Positions 42,283 through 52,415 of a stretch of DNA of 64,000 nt are shown here, in pieces. The translations under genes and the position numbers were made by a program. Where the stretch lies: positions 2,356,001 through 2,420,000 of the forward strand of contig CAVQEJ010000003.1 in the NCBI GenBank assembly GCA_963711505.1, read 5' to 3'. Position 1 is the stretch's first letter, and each line of letters begins with the position of its first letter. The notes under the pieces are model-generated. The model saw nothing but the letters and a program-made list of their open reading frames with translations. It was not told the origin of the DNA and did not search any database. This DNA is from JAGWRA01 sp963711505. GTDB taxonomy: Bacteria; Acidobacteriota; Vicinamibacteria; Vicinamibacterales; CAVVIG01.

Positions 42283-45174
42283 ATGAACAATGAGCAGCTC
42301 CCCCGCACCCTGCGGATCCCGCAGGCGACCTACCGCCTGCAGTTCAACCGGTCGTTCACCTTCCGCGACGCGGAGCGGCTGGTTCCCTACCTGCACGCCC
42401 TCGGCATCAGCGACTGCTATGCCTCCTCGTACCTCACGGCCGTGCCCGGCAGCCTGCACGGCTACGACGTGGCCGATCCGACGGGGCTGAACCCCGAGCT
42501 CGGCACGGCGGAGGACTACGACGCCTGGGTGGCGGCGCTGGCGGATCGCGCCATGGGGCACCTGCTCGACATCGTGCCCAACCACATGGGGATCGCGAAG
42601 TCGGCGAACCCGTGGTGGCAGGACGTCCTCGAGAACGGGCCGAGCTCGCGCTTCGCCCACTACTTCGACATCGACTGGCACCCGGTGAAGCGGGAGCTCG
42701 AGAACAAGGTGCTGCTGCCGACCCTCGGCGACCAGTACGGCACGGTGCTCGAGAGCCAGGAGCTGCAGCTCGGCTGCCGCGACGGGGCGTTCTTCCTGAC
42801 CTATCACGACCGGACGCTGCCGATCGCGCCGCGCAGCTTCGCGCACATCCTGTCGTACCGGCTCGAGGATCTCGTGGCGGAGGCGGGCGAGGACGATCCG
42901 GCGGCGCAGGAGCTGCAGAGCATCCTGACGGCGGTGCGGCGGCTGCCGGAGCGGGAGACGCAGGAGCCGGATCTGCTGGCGGAGCGGTCGCGCGAGAAGG
43001 AGGTCGTGAAGCGGCGGCTCGACGCGCTGATGCGGGAGAGCGCGCGGGTGCGCGCGTTCGTCGAGCAGAACGTCCGGCTGTTCAACGGCACGAAGGGCGA
43101 TCCGCGCAGCTTCGACCGGCTCGACGCGCTGCTCAGCGAGCAGGCCTACCGCCTCGCGCACTGGCGGGTCGCGTCCGAGGAGATCAACTACCGGCGCTTC
43201 TTCGACATCAACGAGCTGGCGTCGCTGCGGATGGAGGATCCGGACGTCTTCGAGGCGGTGCACCGCTTCGTCTTCTCGCTGATCACGCGCGGCGCCGTCA
43301 CCGGGCTGCGGATCGATCACGTCGACGGACTCTACGATCCGGGCGACTACGTGCGGCGGCTGCAGGACTGGGCGCGGGCCGAGGCCGCGGCGACGACCAG
43401 CGACCGCCCCCTCTTCATCGTCGTCGAGAAGATCCTGAGCCCGGGCGAGGAGCTGCCGATCGACTGGCCGGTGTACGGGACGACGGGCTACGACTTCGGC
43501 GCGACCGTCGACGGGCTGTTCGTCGACCGCCGCAACGAGCGGGCGTTCGACGACATCTACGCGCAGACCGTGCGCGGACGGCCGGCCTTCGACCAGCTGG
43601 TGTACCAGAACAAGAAGCTCATCATGTCGATGAGCATGGCGAGCGACATCAACGCCCTCGGCCACCAGCTGAACCGCTTCTCCGAGAAGAACCGCCACTA
43701 CCGCGACTTCACGCTCTACAGCCTGACCTACGCCATCCGCGAGATCATCGCGTCGTTCCCCGTCTACCGGACCTACATCACGGGTGTCGACACGGTGCGG
43801 CCGCGCGACCGCGCCTACGTGCACCAGGCCGTCACGCTCGCCAAGCGGCGCAACCCGGCGATGACGCCACTGGTCTTCGATTTCGTCGCCGACCTGCTGC
43901 TGCGCGAGGCCGACTACATTCCGGCCGGGGAACGGGTCGAGCAGCGCGACTTCATCCGCAAGTTCCAGCAGCTGTCGAGCCCGGTCACCGCGAAGGGGGT
44001 CGAGGACACGGTGCTCTACGTCTACAACCGGCTGGTCTCGTTGAACGAGGTCGGCGGCGACCCGCGCGAGTTCGGCCGGTCCCCGGTGGCCGTCCACACC
44101 TGGATGGCCGATCGGCTGAAGCAGTGGCCGCACGCCCTGTCGACGACCTCGACGCACGACAGCAAGCGGGGTGAGGACGTGCGGGCCCGGCTCGACGCGC
44201 TGTCGGAGCTGCCCGGCGCCTGGAAGGCGGCCCTGGGCCGGTGGCGCACCATCAACCGCCGGCACAAGGTCGAGGTCGAAGGGGAGCCGGCGCCCGACCG
44301 GAACGACGAGTACCTGCTCTACCAGACGCTGGTCGGCGCCTGGCCGATCGGCGCCGACGAGGGCCCCGACGCCTCGGAGGCGTTCCGCCAGCGGATCGAC
44401 CGGTACATGCTGAAGGCCATCAAGGAGTCGAAGGTCCACACGAGCTGGGTGAACCCGAACGCGGGCTACGAGGCGGCGATGTCGCGGTTCATCGGGGCCC
44501 TGCTCGACCGGACGCGCGATAACCTGTTCCTGACGGAGTTCCTGCCCTTCCAGGCGCGCATCGCCGAACACGGCATGTACGTCAGCCTCGGCCAGCTGCT
44601 GCTGAAGATCGCCGCGCCGGGCATCCCCGACTTCTACCAGGGGTCCGAGCTGTGGCACCTCTGCCTGGTGGATCCGGACAACCGCAACCCCGTCGACTAC
44701 GCGCGGCGGACGCAGCTGCTCGAGGGGCTGCAGGCGCCCGCGGCGCGCGACGCCCTGGTGCGCGAGCTGCTGGCGACGCGGACCGACGGCCGCATCAAGC
44801 TGTACGTGACCGCGCGCGGCCTCGCCTGCCGCGCCGCGCACGCCGAGCTCTTCGCCTCCGGCGACTACCTGCCGCTCGAGTCCGACGGCCTCCGCCAGCA
44901 GTCAGCGTTCGGCTTCGTCCGGCGCCATCACGACCGCCATGTCATCGCCGTGCTGCCGCGGCTGGTCGCCTCGCTCGTCCCCGACGCCTCCCGCCCGCCG
45001 GTGGGCCGGGACCTCTGGGAGGACACGGTGCTGCGGCTGCCCGACGGCGTGGCCGGCCGCTTCCGCAACGTCTTCACCGACGCCGTCATCGACGTCCCCG
45101 GCGGCGAGGGGGCGGCGCTGCGCGTCGGCGACGTGCTCGCGGAGTTTCCGGTGGGGTTGCTGGAAGAGATCTGA
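42283..45174 (+). CDS. treY: TreY, maltooligosyltrehalose synthase
   Basis: An intramolecular transglucosylase of family GH13_26 that turns the reducing end of maltooligosaccharides into a trehalosyl group; cytoplasmic. 963 residues is normal. Motifs: IPQATYRLQFNRSFTFRDAE at the start, SSYLTAVPGSLHGYDVADPT, DIVPNHMG (96-103), GLRIDHVDGLYDPG with nucleophile D345, VVEKIL with acid/base E382, and TSTHDSKRGEDVRARL. TreZ, which releases trehalose, and glgX/treX are not in the window. It forms a plus-strand pair with the YajQ gene. Confidence 0.96.
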   Translation: MNNEQLPRTLRIPQATYRLQFNRSFTFRDAERLVPYLHALGISDCYASSYLTAVPGSLHGYDVADPTGLNPELGTAEDYDAWVAALADRAMGHLLDIVPNHMGIAKSANPWWQDVLENGPSSRFAHYFDIDWHPVKRELENKVLLPTLGDQYGTVLESQELQLGCRDGAFFLTYHDRTLPIAPRSFAHILSYRLEDLVAEAGEDDPAAQELQSILTAVRRLPERETQEPDLLAERSREKEVVKRRLDALMRESARVRAFVEQNVRLFNGTKGDPRSFDRLDALLSEQAYRLAHWRVASEEINYRRFFDINELASLRMEDPDVFEAVHRFVFSLITRGAVTGLRIDHVDGLYDPGDYVRRLQDWARAEAAATTSDRPLFIVVEKILSPGEELPIDWPVYGTTGYDFGATVDGLFVDRRNERAFDDIYAQTVRGRPAFDQLVYQNKKLIMSMSMASDINALGHQLNRFSEKNRHYRDFTLYSLTYAIREIIASFPVYRTYITGVDTVRPRDRAYVHQAVTLAKRRNPAMTPLVFDFVADLLLREADYIPAGERVEQRDFIRKFQQLSSPVTAKGVEDTVLYVYNRLVSLNEVGGDPREFGRSPVAVHTWMADRLKQWPHALSTTSTHDSKRGEDVRARLDALSELPGAWKAALGRWRTINRRHKVEVEGEPAPDRNDEYLLYQTLVGAWPIGADEGPDASEAFRQRIDRYMLKAIKESKVHTSWVNPNAGYEAAMSRFIGALLDRTRDNLFLTEFLPFQARIAEHGMYVSLGQLLLKIAAPGIPDFYQGSELWHLCLVDPDNRNPVDYARRTQLLEGLQAPAARDALVRELLATRTDGRIKLYVTARGLACRAAHAELFASGDYLPLESDGLRQQSAFGFVRRHHDRHVIAVLPRLVASLVPDASRPPVGRDLWEDTVLRLPDGVAGRFRNVFTDAVIDVPGGEGAALRVGDVLAEFPVGLLEEI

Positions 45175-45236
45175 AAGACTCCGGTCTCCGGTCCCGACAG
45201 GACCGAAGACTGGAGACGGAAGACCGAAGACGGGGG
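45175..45236. terminator. Inverted heptad-unit array between convergent genes
   Basis: Left units GACTCC-GGTCTCC-GGTCCC (45178-45195) face right units GGACCGAAGACTGGAGACGG (45199-45218) and AAGACCGAAGACGG across CGACA. The arms pair over about 18 nt with few mismatches. It lies exactly between the treY stop (45174) and the regulator stop (45246). Confidence 0.65.
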
Positions 45237-45245
45237 CATTCCCCC

Positions 45246-46628
<1,383 letters not shown>

Positions 46629-46775
46629 GAGCCGATGTCCTCAGGGGGACGAACCCCTGCCACACTCGTCTTAATCATTCGGCATCGGGGGGCACACCCT
46701 TGAATCGGCTGGATTCAGGCGGAAACTCGGCGGATTTTCACATTTTGGCAGACGCCAGAGACCGCGGCGGGGCAC

Positions 46776-46801
46776 GGGCGTGTGCGGAACCGCACACGCC
46801 C
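46776..46801 (-). terminator. Perfect 12-bp palindrome after the HemQ gene
   Basis: GGGCGTGTGCGG-AA-CCGCACACGCCC, 25 nt downstream of the hemQ stop on the minus strand. It is a strong hairpin without a T-run, and its near-perfect symmetry would also suit a protein-binding site. The rest of the 197-nt gap (46629-46825) has no gene. Confidence 0.55.
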
Positions 46802-46825
46802 GGACGCGGGTGCCAGGGCGGGGAA

Positions 46826-47683
46826 TCAGGCGCGCGGGGTGCCCTGTTCCTCGTCCTGCCAGTCGGGACGGCCGCCGTCGAGCAGCTGCGGGAGGCTGCG
46901 GGCGGCGAACCGGAGGCCGGTGTAGAACGGGCCGAACTCGGCGTAGTCGGCGCTGGCCTCGTCGAACCGCATCTCGTAGATCAGCTTCTTGAAGACGAGC
47001 GGATCGCGGGCGAACAGGTCGACGCCCCACTCCCAGTCGTCGTAGCCGATCGAGCCCGAGATGACCTGCACGACCTTGCCGGCGTAATGGCGGCCGATCA
47101 TGCCGTGCTCGCGCATCATGGCGGCGCGCCGCTCGAACGGCACGCTGTACCAGTTCTTCACCTCACCCCGCCGCTTGTTCATCGGGTAGAAGCAGACGTA
47201 GCGGCCGGCCGGCACCGTGGGATAGAGCCGGCTGCTCACCCGGCCGCGCTGGCGGTCCATCTCCTCGTCGAACGCCCGCTCGAACTCGTCGCTGCCCCCT
47301 TTCAGCCCGCGGTCGGCGAGATCCTTGTGGACCTTCGCCGTCATCTCGTACATCCCCAGCTCGACGATCGAGACGTACGAGGTCGTCGGCACCAGGTAGT
47401 CGAAGAGCCGCAGGCCGGCAATCGCCGTCTCGCACTCGGTGAGGGCCTCGAAGTCGGGCCGGAAGTGGACGAACATCAGGTCGCCCTTGTGGCCGAGCAG
47501 GTAGACGAGCGCCGTGGCGCCCTGCTCGCGCACCTCCATGGGGGCGAGCACCGCGGCCGCCTCCTCGGCGATGGCGCGGCGCTCGGCGGCCGGCAGGCCG
47601 CGCAACGCGTCCCAGCGCAGACGGAACATCTGGTGCAGCAGGCTCCAGCCTTCGAGCGTTTCGGGAACCAGGGGATTGTGCAT
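46826..47683 (-). CDS. hemQ: HemQ, coproheme decarboxylase (chlorite dismutase family)
   Basis: Converts coproheme to heme b with peroxide in the coproporphyrin-dependent heme pathway. ATG 47683 (MHNPLVPETLEGWSLLHQMF) with GAGG upstream gives 285 residues. Family blocks: FRLRWDALRGLPAAERRAIA, YLLGHKGDLMFVHFRPDFEA, YVCFYPMNKRRGEVKNWYSV, and MIGRHYAGKVVQVISGSIGY with the proximal histidine, then DDWEWGVDLFA, FKKLIYEMRFDEASADYAEF. The heme-pathway role rather than chlorite dismutation is inferred from these HemQ-type sequences. It stands 94 nt from the NarL regulator gene. Confidence 0.93.
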   Translation of the reverse strand: MHNPLVPETLEGWSLLHQMFRLRWDALRGLPAAERRAIAEEAAAVLAPMEVREQGATALVYLLGHKGDLMFVHFRPDFEALTECETAIAGLRLFDYLVPTTSYVSIVELGMYEMTAKVHKDLADRGLKGGSDEFERAFDEEMDRQRGRVSSRLYPTVPAGRYVCFYPMNKRRGEVKNWYSVPFERRAAMMREHGMIGRHYAGKVVQVISGSIGYDDWEWGVDLFARDPLVFKKLIYEMRFDEASADYAEFGPFYTGLRFAARSLPQLLDGGRPDWQDEEQGTPRA

Positions 47684-47777
47684 GAGGCCTCGATCGAATC
47701 GGTGACGAATCGTTGACAAATCGGTGACGAAGATGACGACGAGCGCGAAGGGCCGTCGAACACCGGCCGGGCCGGGG

Positions 47778-48455
47778 TCAGTCGACGAGCCGGTTTTCGA
47801 TGGCGTAGCGCATGAGCTCGGCAGTGCTGCGCATGCCCATTTTCTCCAGCACGCGCACCCGATACGTGCTGACGGTCTTGACGCTCAGCGACAGCGCCAC
47901 CGCGATCTGCGACACGGTCTTGCCCGACGCAATCATCCGGAGCACCTGATACTCGCGGTCGGAGAGCACCTCGTGCGGCCGCGCCGACCGCGCCATCCGC
48001 TCCCCCACGACCAGCTCCTCGATGAGGTCGGGGCTCAGGTACCGCCGGCCGCTGAGCACCAGCCGGACCGCTTTGACGAGCTGCGCGGGAGCGCTGTCCT
48101 TGGTGAGGTACCCCGACGCGCCGGCGTCGAGCACGCGGCGGGCGAACTGCTCGGCCGGATGCATGCTGAGCACGAGCACCGGCAGGTCGGGCCAGCGCTG
48201 GCGGATGTCGCGGAGGATCTCCAGGCCGCTGCGGCCCGGCAGCGATATGTCCAGGATGACGGCCTCCCATTCGCCGCTCGCCAGGCTGGCGAGCGCCGCC
48301 TCGCCCTCGTCGGTCTCCTCGACGACGGCGGAGGTGAAGGCGTCGGTGATGATCTGCCGGATGCCCCGGCGGACGACCGGATGATCGTCCACGAGAAGAA
48401 TTCGCGTCGTGCCCGCCCGGGTGGCGGGCGGTTCCGCCAGTGCGCTTGCCGTCAT
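47778..48455 (-). CDS. NarL/LuxR-type response regulator
   Basis: A 225-residue two-domain regulator. Receiver: RILLVDDHPVVRRGIRQIIT with acceptor D69 in AVILDISLPGRSG and K119-type lysine in SGYLTKDSAP. Output: LuxR helix-turn-helix at about 164-208 (LSDREYQVLRMIASGKTVSQ, SVKTVSTYRVRVLEKM). It lies 3 nt after the stop of the HisKA_3 kinase gene on the same strand, so the two form a two-component system. Confidence 0.95.
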   Translation of the reverse strand: MTASALAEPPATRAGTTRILLVDDHPVVRRGIRQIITDAFTSAVVEETDEGEAALASLASGEWEAVILDISLPGRSGLEILRDIRQRWPDLPVLVLSMHPAEQFARRVLDAGASGYLTKDSAPAQLVKAVRLVLSGRRYLSPDLIEELVVGERMARSARPHEVLSDREYQVLRMIASGKTVSQIAVALSLSVKTVSTYRVRVLEKMGMRSTAELMRYAIENRLVD

Positions 48456-48458
48456 CTA

Positions 48459-49371
48459 CTACTCTTCCCGCCCCTCGCCCGGGCTGGTGCGGTCCGACGC
48501 CCGGACCGGCACCCGGACCATCACCGTCGTCCCGCGCCCGGGCGCGCCGTGCACCTTGACCTCACCGCCGACGCTGAGAGCCCGCTCGCGCATGCCCAGC
48601 AGGCCGAGGCAGCGGGGGTCGGCGGCCTCCGCCTCGGTCATGCCCCGTCCATTGTCGCGCACTTCGAGCCGCAGGTGGTGCCGCTCGGGCCGCAACTCGA
48701 TGCGGACGGCCCCGGCGTGCGAATGACGCGCGACGTTGGTGAGCGCCTCCTGCAGGATCCGGAAGAGCACGGTCGCCGGCGCCCGGTCGACGGCCAGCTC
48801 GCGCGCCGGCGCGCTCAGCCGGCAGCGGATGCCCGTGCGGGCCTCGAACGTCGTCGCCTCCCACTTGGTCGCCTCGGCGAGCCCCAGGTGATCGAGGACC
48901 GGCGGCCGCAGGTCGCGGGAGATCCGCCGCACCGTCCCGATCGTGACGTCGACGAGGCCGACGATCGACTGCAGCCGGTTGACGAGCGGCAGCGGCGGGT
49001 GCGCCTCGCGGCGGGTGATCTCGCCCGTGAGCCACATCAGAATCCATCTTGAGGCTCGTGAGCATCTGTCCGAGCTCGTCGTGCAGCGCCCGCGACAGCC
49101 GCGTCCGCTCGTCCTCGCGCGCGACGGTGAGGCGGCGTGACAGCCGCCGCAGCGCCTCGGCCGATGGGGCCTGCGCCGCCCGCCGCGTGCGGGTGCCGGC
49201 GGGCCGCCCGCCACGGGCGGCGGTCTTCCCCGTCTTCGCGGTCTGCCTCGTCCTCGTCAGTGCCCCGGCGGTCTTCTTCGACGGCTTCGACTGGGGACGC
49301 GGGACGCTCCGCCGCGACGCTGGCGACTTCTTCAAGGCCATCTGGACTCTGGCGCGGATTGTTGGGGACAA
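48459..49371 (-). CDS. NarX-type soluble sensor histidine kinase (apparent frameshift near 49042)
   Basis: Partner kinase of the adjoining NarL-type regulator. The first 65 residues are basic and Lys/Arg/Ala rich (SPASRRSVPRPQSKPSKKTA). The HisKA_3 box is RALHDELGQMLTSLKMD (phospho-histidine). After a one-base shift it continues RLQSIVGLVDVTIGTVRRIS, RDLRPPVLDHLGL, LFRILQEALTNVARHSHAG (N-box) and EVRDNGRGM, RCLGLLGMRERALSVGGEV. No membrane segment or sensor domain is present. The TTG at 49371 sits 10 nt after TATACT; ATG 49341 is the alternative start. Confidence 0.88.
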
Positions 49372-49381
49372 CCGATTCTGC

Positions 49382-49387
49382 AGTATA
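49382..49387 (-). promoter_or_regulatory. -10 hexamer before the NarX-type kinase gene
   Basis: TATACT on the minus strand, 10 nt before the TTG start at 49371; supports a leaderless transcript from that start. No clear -35. Confidence 0.4.
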
Positions 49388-49429
49388 GCCCGACCACCCC
49401 CATCCGCCGAGGTGGATCCGCCCGGCCGC

Positions 49430-50234
49430 TCAGAGCCAGACGAGCGGCGGCGCAGCCGGCAGCAGGCCCGTGTCGGCGGCCAGCCGGTAGAACAGCTTCA
49501 GCCCCTCCTGCATCGCATCGTCCAGCTCGAACACGAGGTTCGCCCAGTAGCGGTCGAGCAGGTCGGCGGGCAGCCCGAACGTCCCCTCGTAGCGGCGCGC
49601 GAGATCGGCCCGCTCGGCCAGCCCCCACCGGCGCGACTCGAGGAGCGCGGCGTGCAGCCGCCGCAACTCGCCCGGGTCGCCGCCCGACGCCTGCCAGACG
49701 GCGAAGGCGAACGGCAGCCCTGTCTCCTCCATCCAGGCCTCGCCGAGATCGACGCGGGCCTCGGCGTCGGGCCGGAGATCGGCGCGCAGCGCGACGTCGC
49801 CGATGAACAGCGCCGCCTCGGCGCCGGCCGTGAACGGGTCCTCGCGGATCTGGTCGAACGGGAAGAAGTCGGGCTCCACCTTCCAGCGGATGCGGAACAG
49901 GATCTTCAGGAGGGCGACCGAGGTCGCCGACGCGGTCGTCAGCCCCACGCGGCGGCCGCCGAGGGTCTCGGGCGGGCGGCCGACGAGCAGGATGCTGAGC
50001 GCGGGCCCGCGCGATCCGATCACGAGGTCGGGCAGGATGCGGGTACTGCGCCGCGTGCCGGGCGAACTCGATGCTGGACGACGGGGCCACGTCGATGGCG
50101 CCGGCGGCGAGCCGGCGGTTCAGCTCGGAGGGGACGCCTTCGACGAGGGTGACGCCGGGAGGGAGTCCCCGGTCGATCAGCCCGGCGTGCACGGGGAAGC
50201 AGTTGCTGTAGATGATGTGGCCCAGACGCAGCAT
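49430..50234 (-). CDS. mqnA: MqnA-like chorismate dehydratase (futalosine menaquinone pathway), apparent frameshift near 50045
   Basis: Periplasmic-binding-protein-fold enzyme that removes water from chorismate as the first step of the futalosine route to menaquinone. It begins MLRLGHIIYSNCFPVHAGL, with VEGVPSELNRRLAAGAIDVA and PSSSIEFARHAAQY typical of MqnA. After one base shift near 50045 come VIGSRGPALSILLVGRPP, VGLTTASATSVALLKILF, AALFIGDVALRADL and FAFAVWQASGG. About 268 residues, normal length. Other mqn genes are not nearby. Menaquinone would be the electron acceptor of complex I; this link is inference. Confidence 0.85.
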
Positions 50235-50326
50235 GCGCGCTCCAGGAAACGCCGGCACGGCTGAGTCGGCCGTGGCCGGGGGGAACGCCGGCGGGGATTC
50301 CGCGCGACGCCGACGTTGAAGTATTG

Positions 50327-50346
50327 TATACTGACTCTTCGGTCAG
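50327..50346 (+). promoter_or_regulatory. -10 element overlapping a palindromic operator upstream of the TetR gene
   Basis: TATACT (50327-50332) overlaps CTGAC-TCTTCG-GTCAG (50331-50346), a perfect 5-bp-arm palindrome of the kind bound by TetR-family repressors. The TetR start is 22 nt downstream, so autorepression of the efflux operon is likely. Confidence 0.55.
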
Positions 50347-50367
50347 GTTACTAAACGCGGAGTCTTC

Positions 50368-50987
50368 ATGCCCCTCGAGGGCCGCACCAAACAGGACGTT
50401 CTCTCAGAGTTCCGTTGCGCCGAGAATCCTCACGGCCGCCCGCGGGGTCTTCGCCCGCAAGGGCTTCCAGGCTGCCACGATGGACGACGTCGCCGCCGCC
50501 GCCGGGGTCGGCAAGGGGACGCTGTACCTGTACCTACCGGTCCAAGCGCGACATCTACCTGGCGGCGCTCGAGCACGGCCTCCGGGCCCTGCAGGACCTG
50601 ACGCGCGCCGCGGTCGAGGCGGCCCCGACCATCGAGGCCAAGATCCGGGCGTTCGTCCTGACCAAGCTGCGCTACTTCGACGAACAGCGCGACTTCTATC
50701 GAATCTATCACGCGGAATTCGGCAACGTCATCGCCCATCCGTCGTGCCTCCCGCAGGAACTGAAGGCGCTCTACCTGCAGCAGGTGCAGCAGCTCGAGCG
50801 GACGGTGCAGGAGGCGCTCGACGCCGGCCACATCCGGCCGGTGCACGCCGGCACGGTGGCGTTCGCCATCTTCGAGATCACCCGGGGCCTCATCGCCCAG
50901 CGGCTGCTGGATCGATCCCCGGGCCGTGCGGAGGACGATGGCGCGTTCATCGTCGATCTGATCTGGAAAGGGATAGGAAAGCGATGA
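50368..50987 (+). CDS. TetR/AcrR-family repressor (two apparent frameshifts)
   Basis: Probable repressor of the following efflux genes. From ATG 50368 (MPLEGRTKQDVLSEFRCAE) the frame shifts near 50427 to the helix-turn-helix region ILTAARGVFARKGFQAATMD, DVAAAAGVGKGTLYLY. It shifts again near 50537 to RSKRDIYLAALEHGLRALQD and the ligand-binding domain (FDEQRDFYRIYHAEFGNVIA; GTVAFAIFEITRGLIAQRLL). The corrected length is about 205 residues. The stop overlaps the tolC start (ATGA). A palindrome overlaps its own -10. Confidence 0.88.
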
Positions 50988-52415
50988 AGAGGACCGTGGC
51001 ACTCGCCGGCGTCCTGCTGGCGGCCTGGGCCGCCCCGGCGCTCGCCCAGTCGGCGGCGCCGATGCCGGCCGCGCAACTGCCGGCCATCCAGGCCGGCACG
51101 GGGAGCAACCCGTTCCTGGGCAGCGTGCCGCCCGGCCCGTCGACGGCGAACGTGCTGCCGCTGTCGCTGGCCGACGCGGTGACGCGCGCGCTCAAGTACA
51201 ACCTCGGCGCGGTGCAGGGGCAGCAGGACATCGAGACGGCGCGGGCGGATCGCAAGCGGGCGCTGGCCGGCCTGCTGCCGTCGATCTCGACGGCGATGTC
51301 CGAGACCGGGCAGCAGATCAATCTGCAGGCGTTCGGCTTCTCGTCGTTCCCGGGCATGCCGGACATCATCGGGCCGTTCAAGGTGTTCGACGCGCGGGTC
51401 TACCTGTCGCAGCCGGTGCTGAACTTCCCCGCGCTGAACCACGCGCGGGAGCAGGCGCAGAAGCTGAGCGCGGCGCAGGACGACTACCGCAACGCCCGCG
51501 ACCTGGTGGTGCTCATCTCGGCGAACCTCTACCTGCGCACCGTGGCGGCGCAGAGCCGGATCGACGCGGCCACGGCCCAGCGCGACACGGCGAAGGCCCT
51601 CGACGACCTGGCGCAGGACCTGAAGCAGGCCGGGCTGACGGCGGGCATCGACGTGCTGCGGGCGCACCTGCAGCTGCAGACCGCCCAGCAGCGGGTCATC
51701 GTCACGCAGAACGAGTTCGACAAGCTGAAGCTGCAGCTGGCGCGCGCCATCGGCCTGCCGGTCGCCCAGCCGTTCACGCTGACCGACAAGATTCCCTACG
51801 CGCCGCTCCAGCCGATGACGCTGGACGCCGCGCTGAAGGTCGCCTACGCGTCGCGCGGCGACTACCTGGCGGCGCAGAAACGGCTGCAGGCGGCCGAGGA
51901 CGCGCGGAAGGCGGCCCTCGGCGAGCGGCTGCCCTCGGTCTCCTTCAACGCCAACTACGGCGACATCGGCCTGACGGTGGCCGGCGCCCGTGAGACGTTC
52001 AGCGTGGCCGGCGTCGTGCAGGTGCCGGTGTTCGAGGGCGGCCGCCTCGCCGGCGACCTGGTGCAGGCCGACGCCGATCTGGCGCGCCGGCGCGCCCAGC
52101 TCACCGACCTCAAGGGGGGCATCGAGTACCGACGTGCGGGCGGCGTTCCTCGACCTGAAGGCGGCCGGGGACCAGCTGAAGGTGGCGCAGACGGCCGTCG
52201 ATCTCGCGAACCAGGAACTGGACCAGGCACGCGACCGCTTCGCGGCCGGGGTCGTCGACAACGTGGAAGTGATTCAGGCCCAGCAGGCCGTCGCCGAGGC
52301 GAGCGAGAACTACATCTCGAGCCTCTACGCGCACAATGTGGCGAAGGCCTCGCTCGCGCGCGCGCTGGGCATCGGGGAGGAAGCGGTGAAGAGCTATCTG
52401 GGAGGGTCGCGCTAA
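50984..52415 (+). CDS. tolC: TolC-family outer-membrane efflux channel (apparent frameshift near 52128)
   Basis: Outer-membrane component of a tripartite exporter, about 475 residues. Signal peptide MKRTVALAGVLLAAWAAPAL ending ALAQ. Two TolC repeats: LSLADAVTRALKYNLGAVQG with RKRALAGLLPSIS, and later MTLDAALKVAYASRGDYLAA with ALGERLPSVSFNANYGDIG, FSVAGVVQVPVFEGGRLAG. The end (AAFLDLKAAGDQLKVAQTAV; QARDRFAAGVVDNVEVIQAQ) is in the next frame. It is translationally coupled to the TetR gene (ATGA) and to the adaptor gene (TAATG). Confidence 0.92.

Noticed and set aside
42271..44841. Minus-strand frame of 856 codons opposite treY
   Set aside because: It is the antisense shadow of a clear GH13 enzyme, with composition typical of reverse-frame translation.
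46629..46660. Sigma-54 promoter (TGGCAGGGGTTCG) before the NtrC-type gene
   Set aside because: The GC of the -12 element is not at the required distance from the -24 GG.
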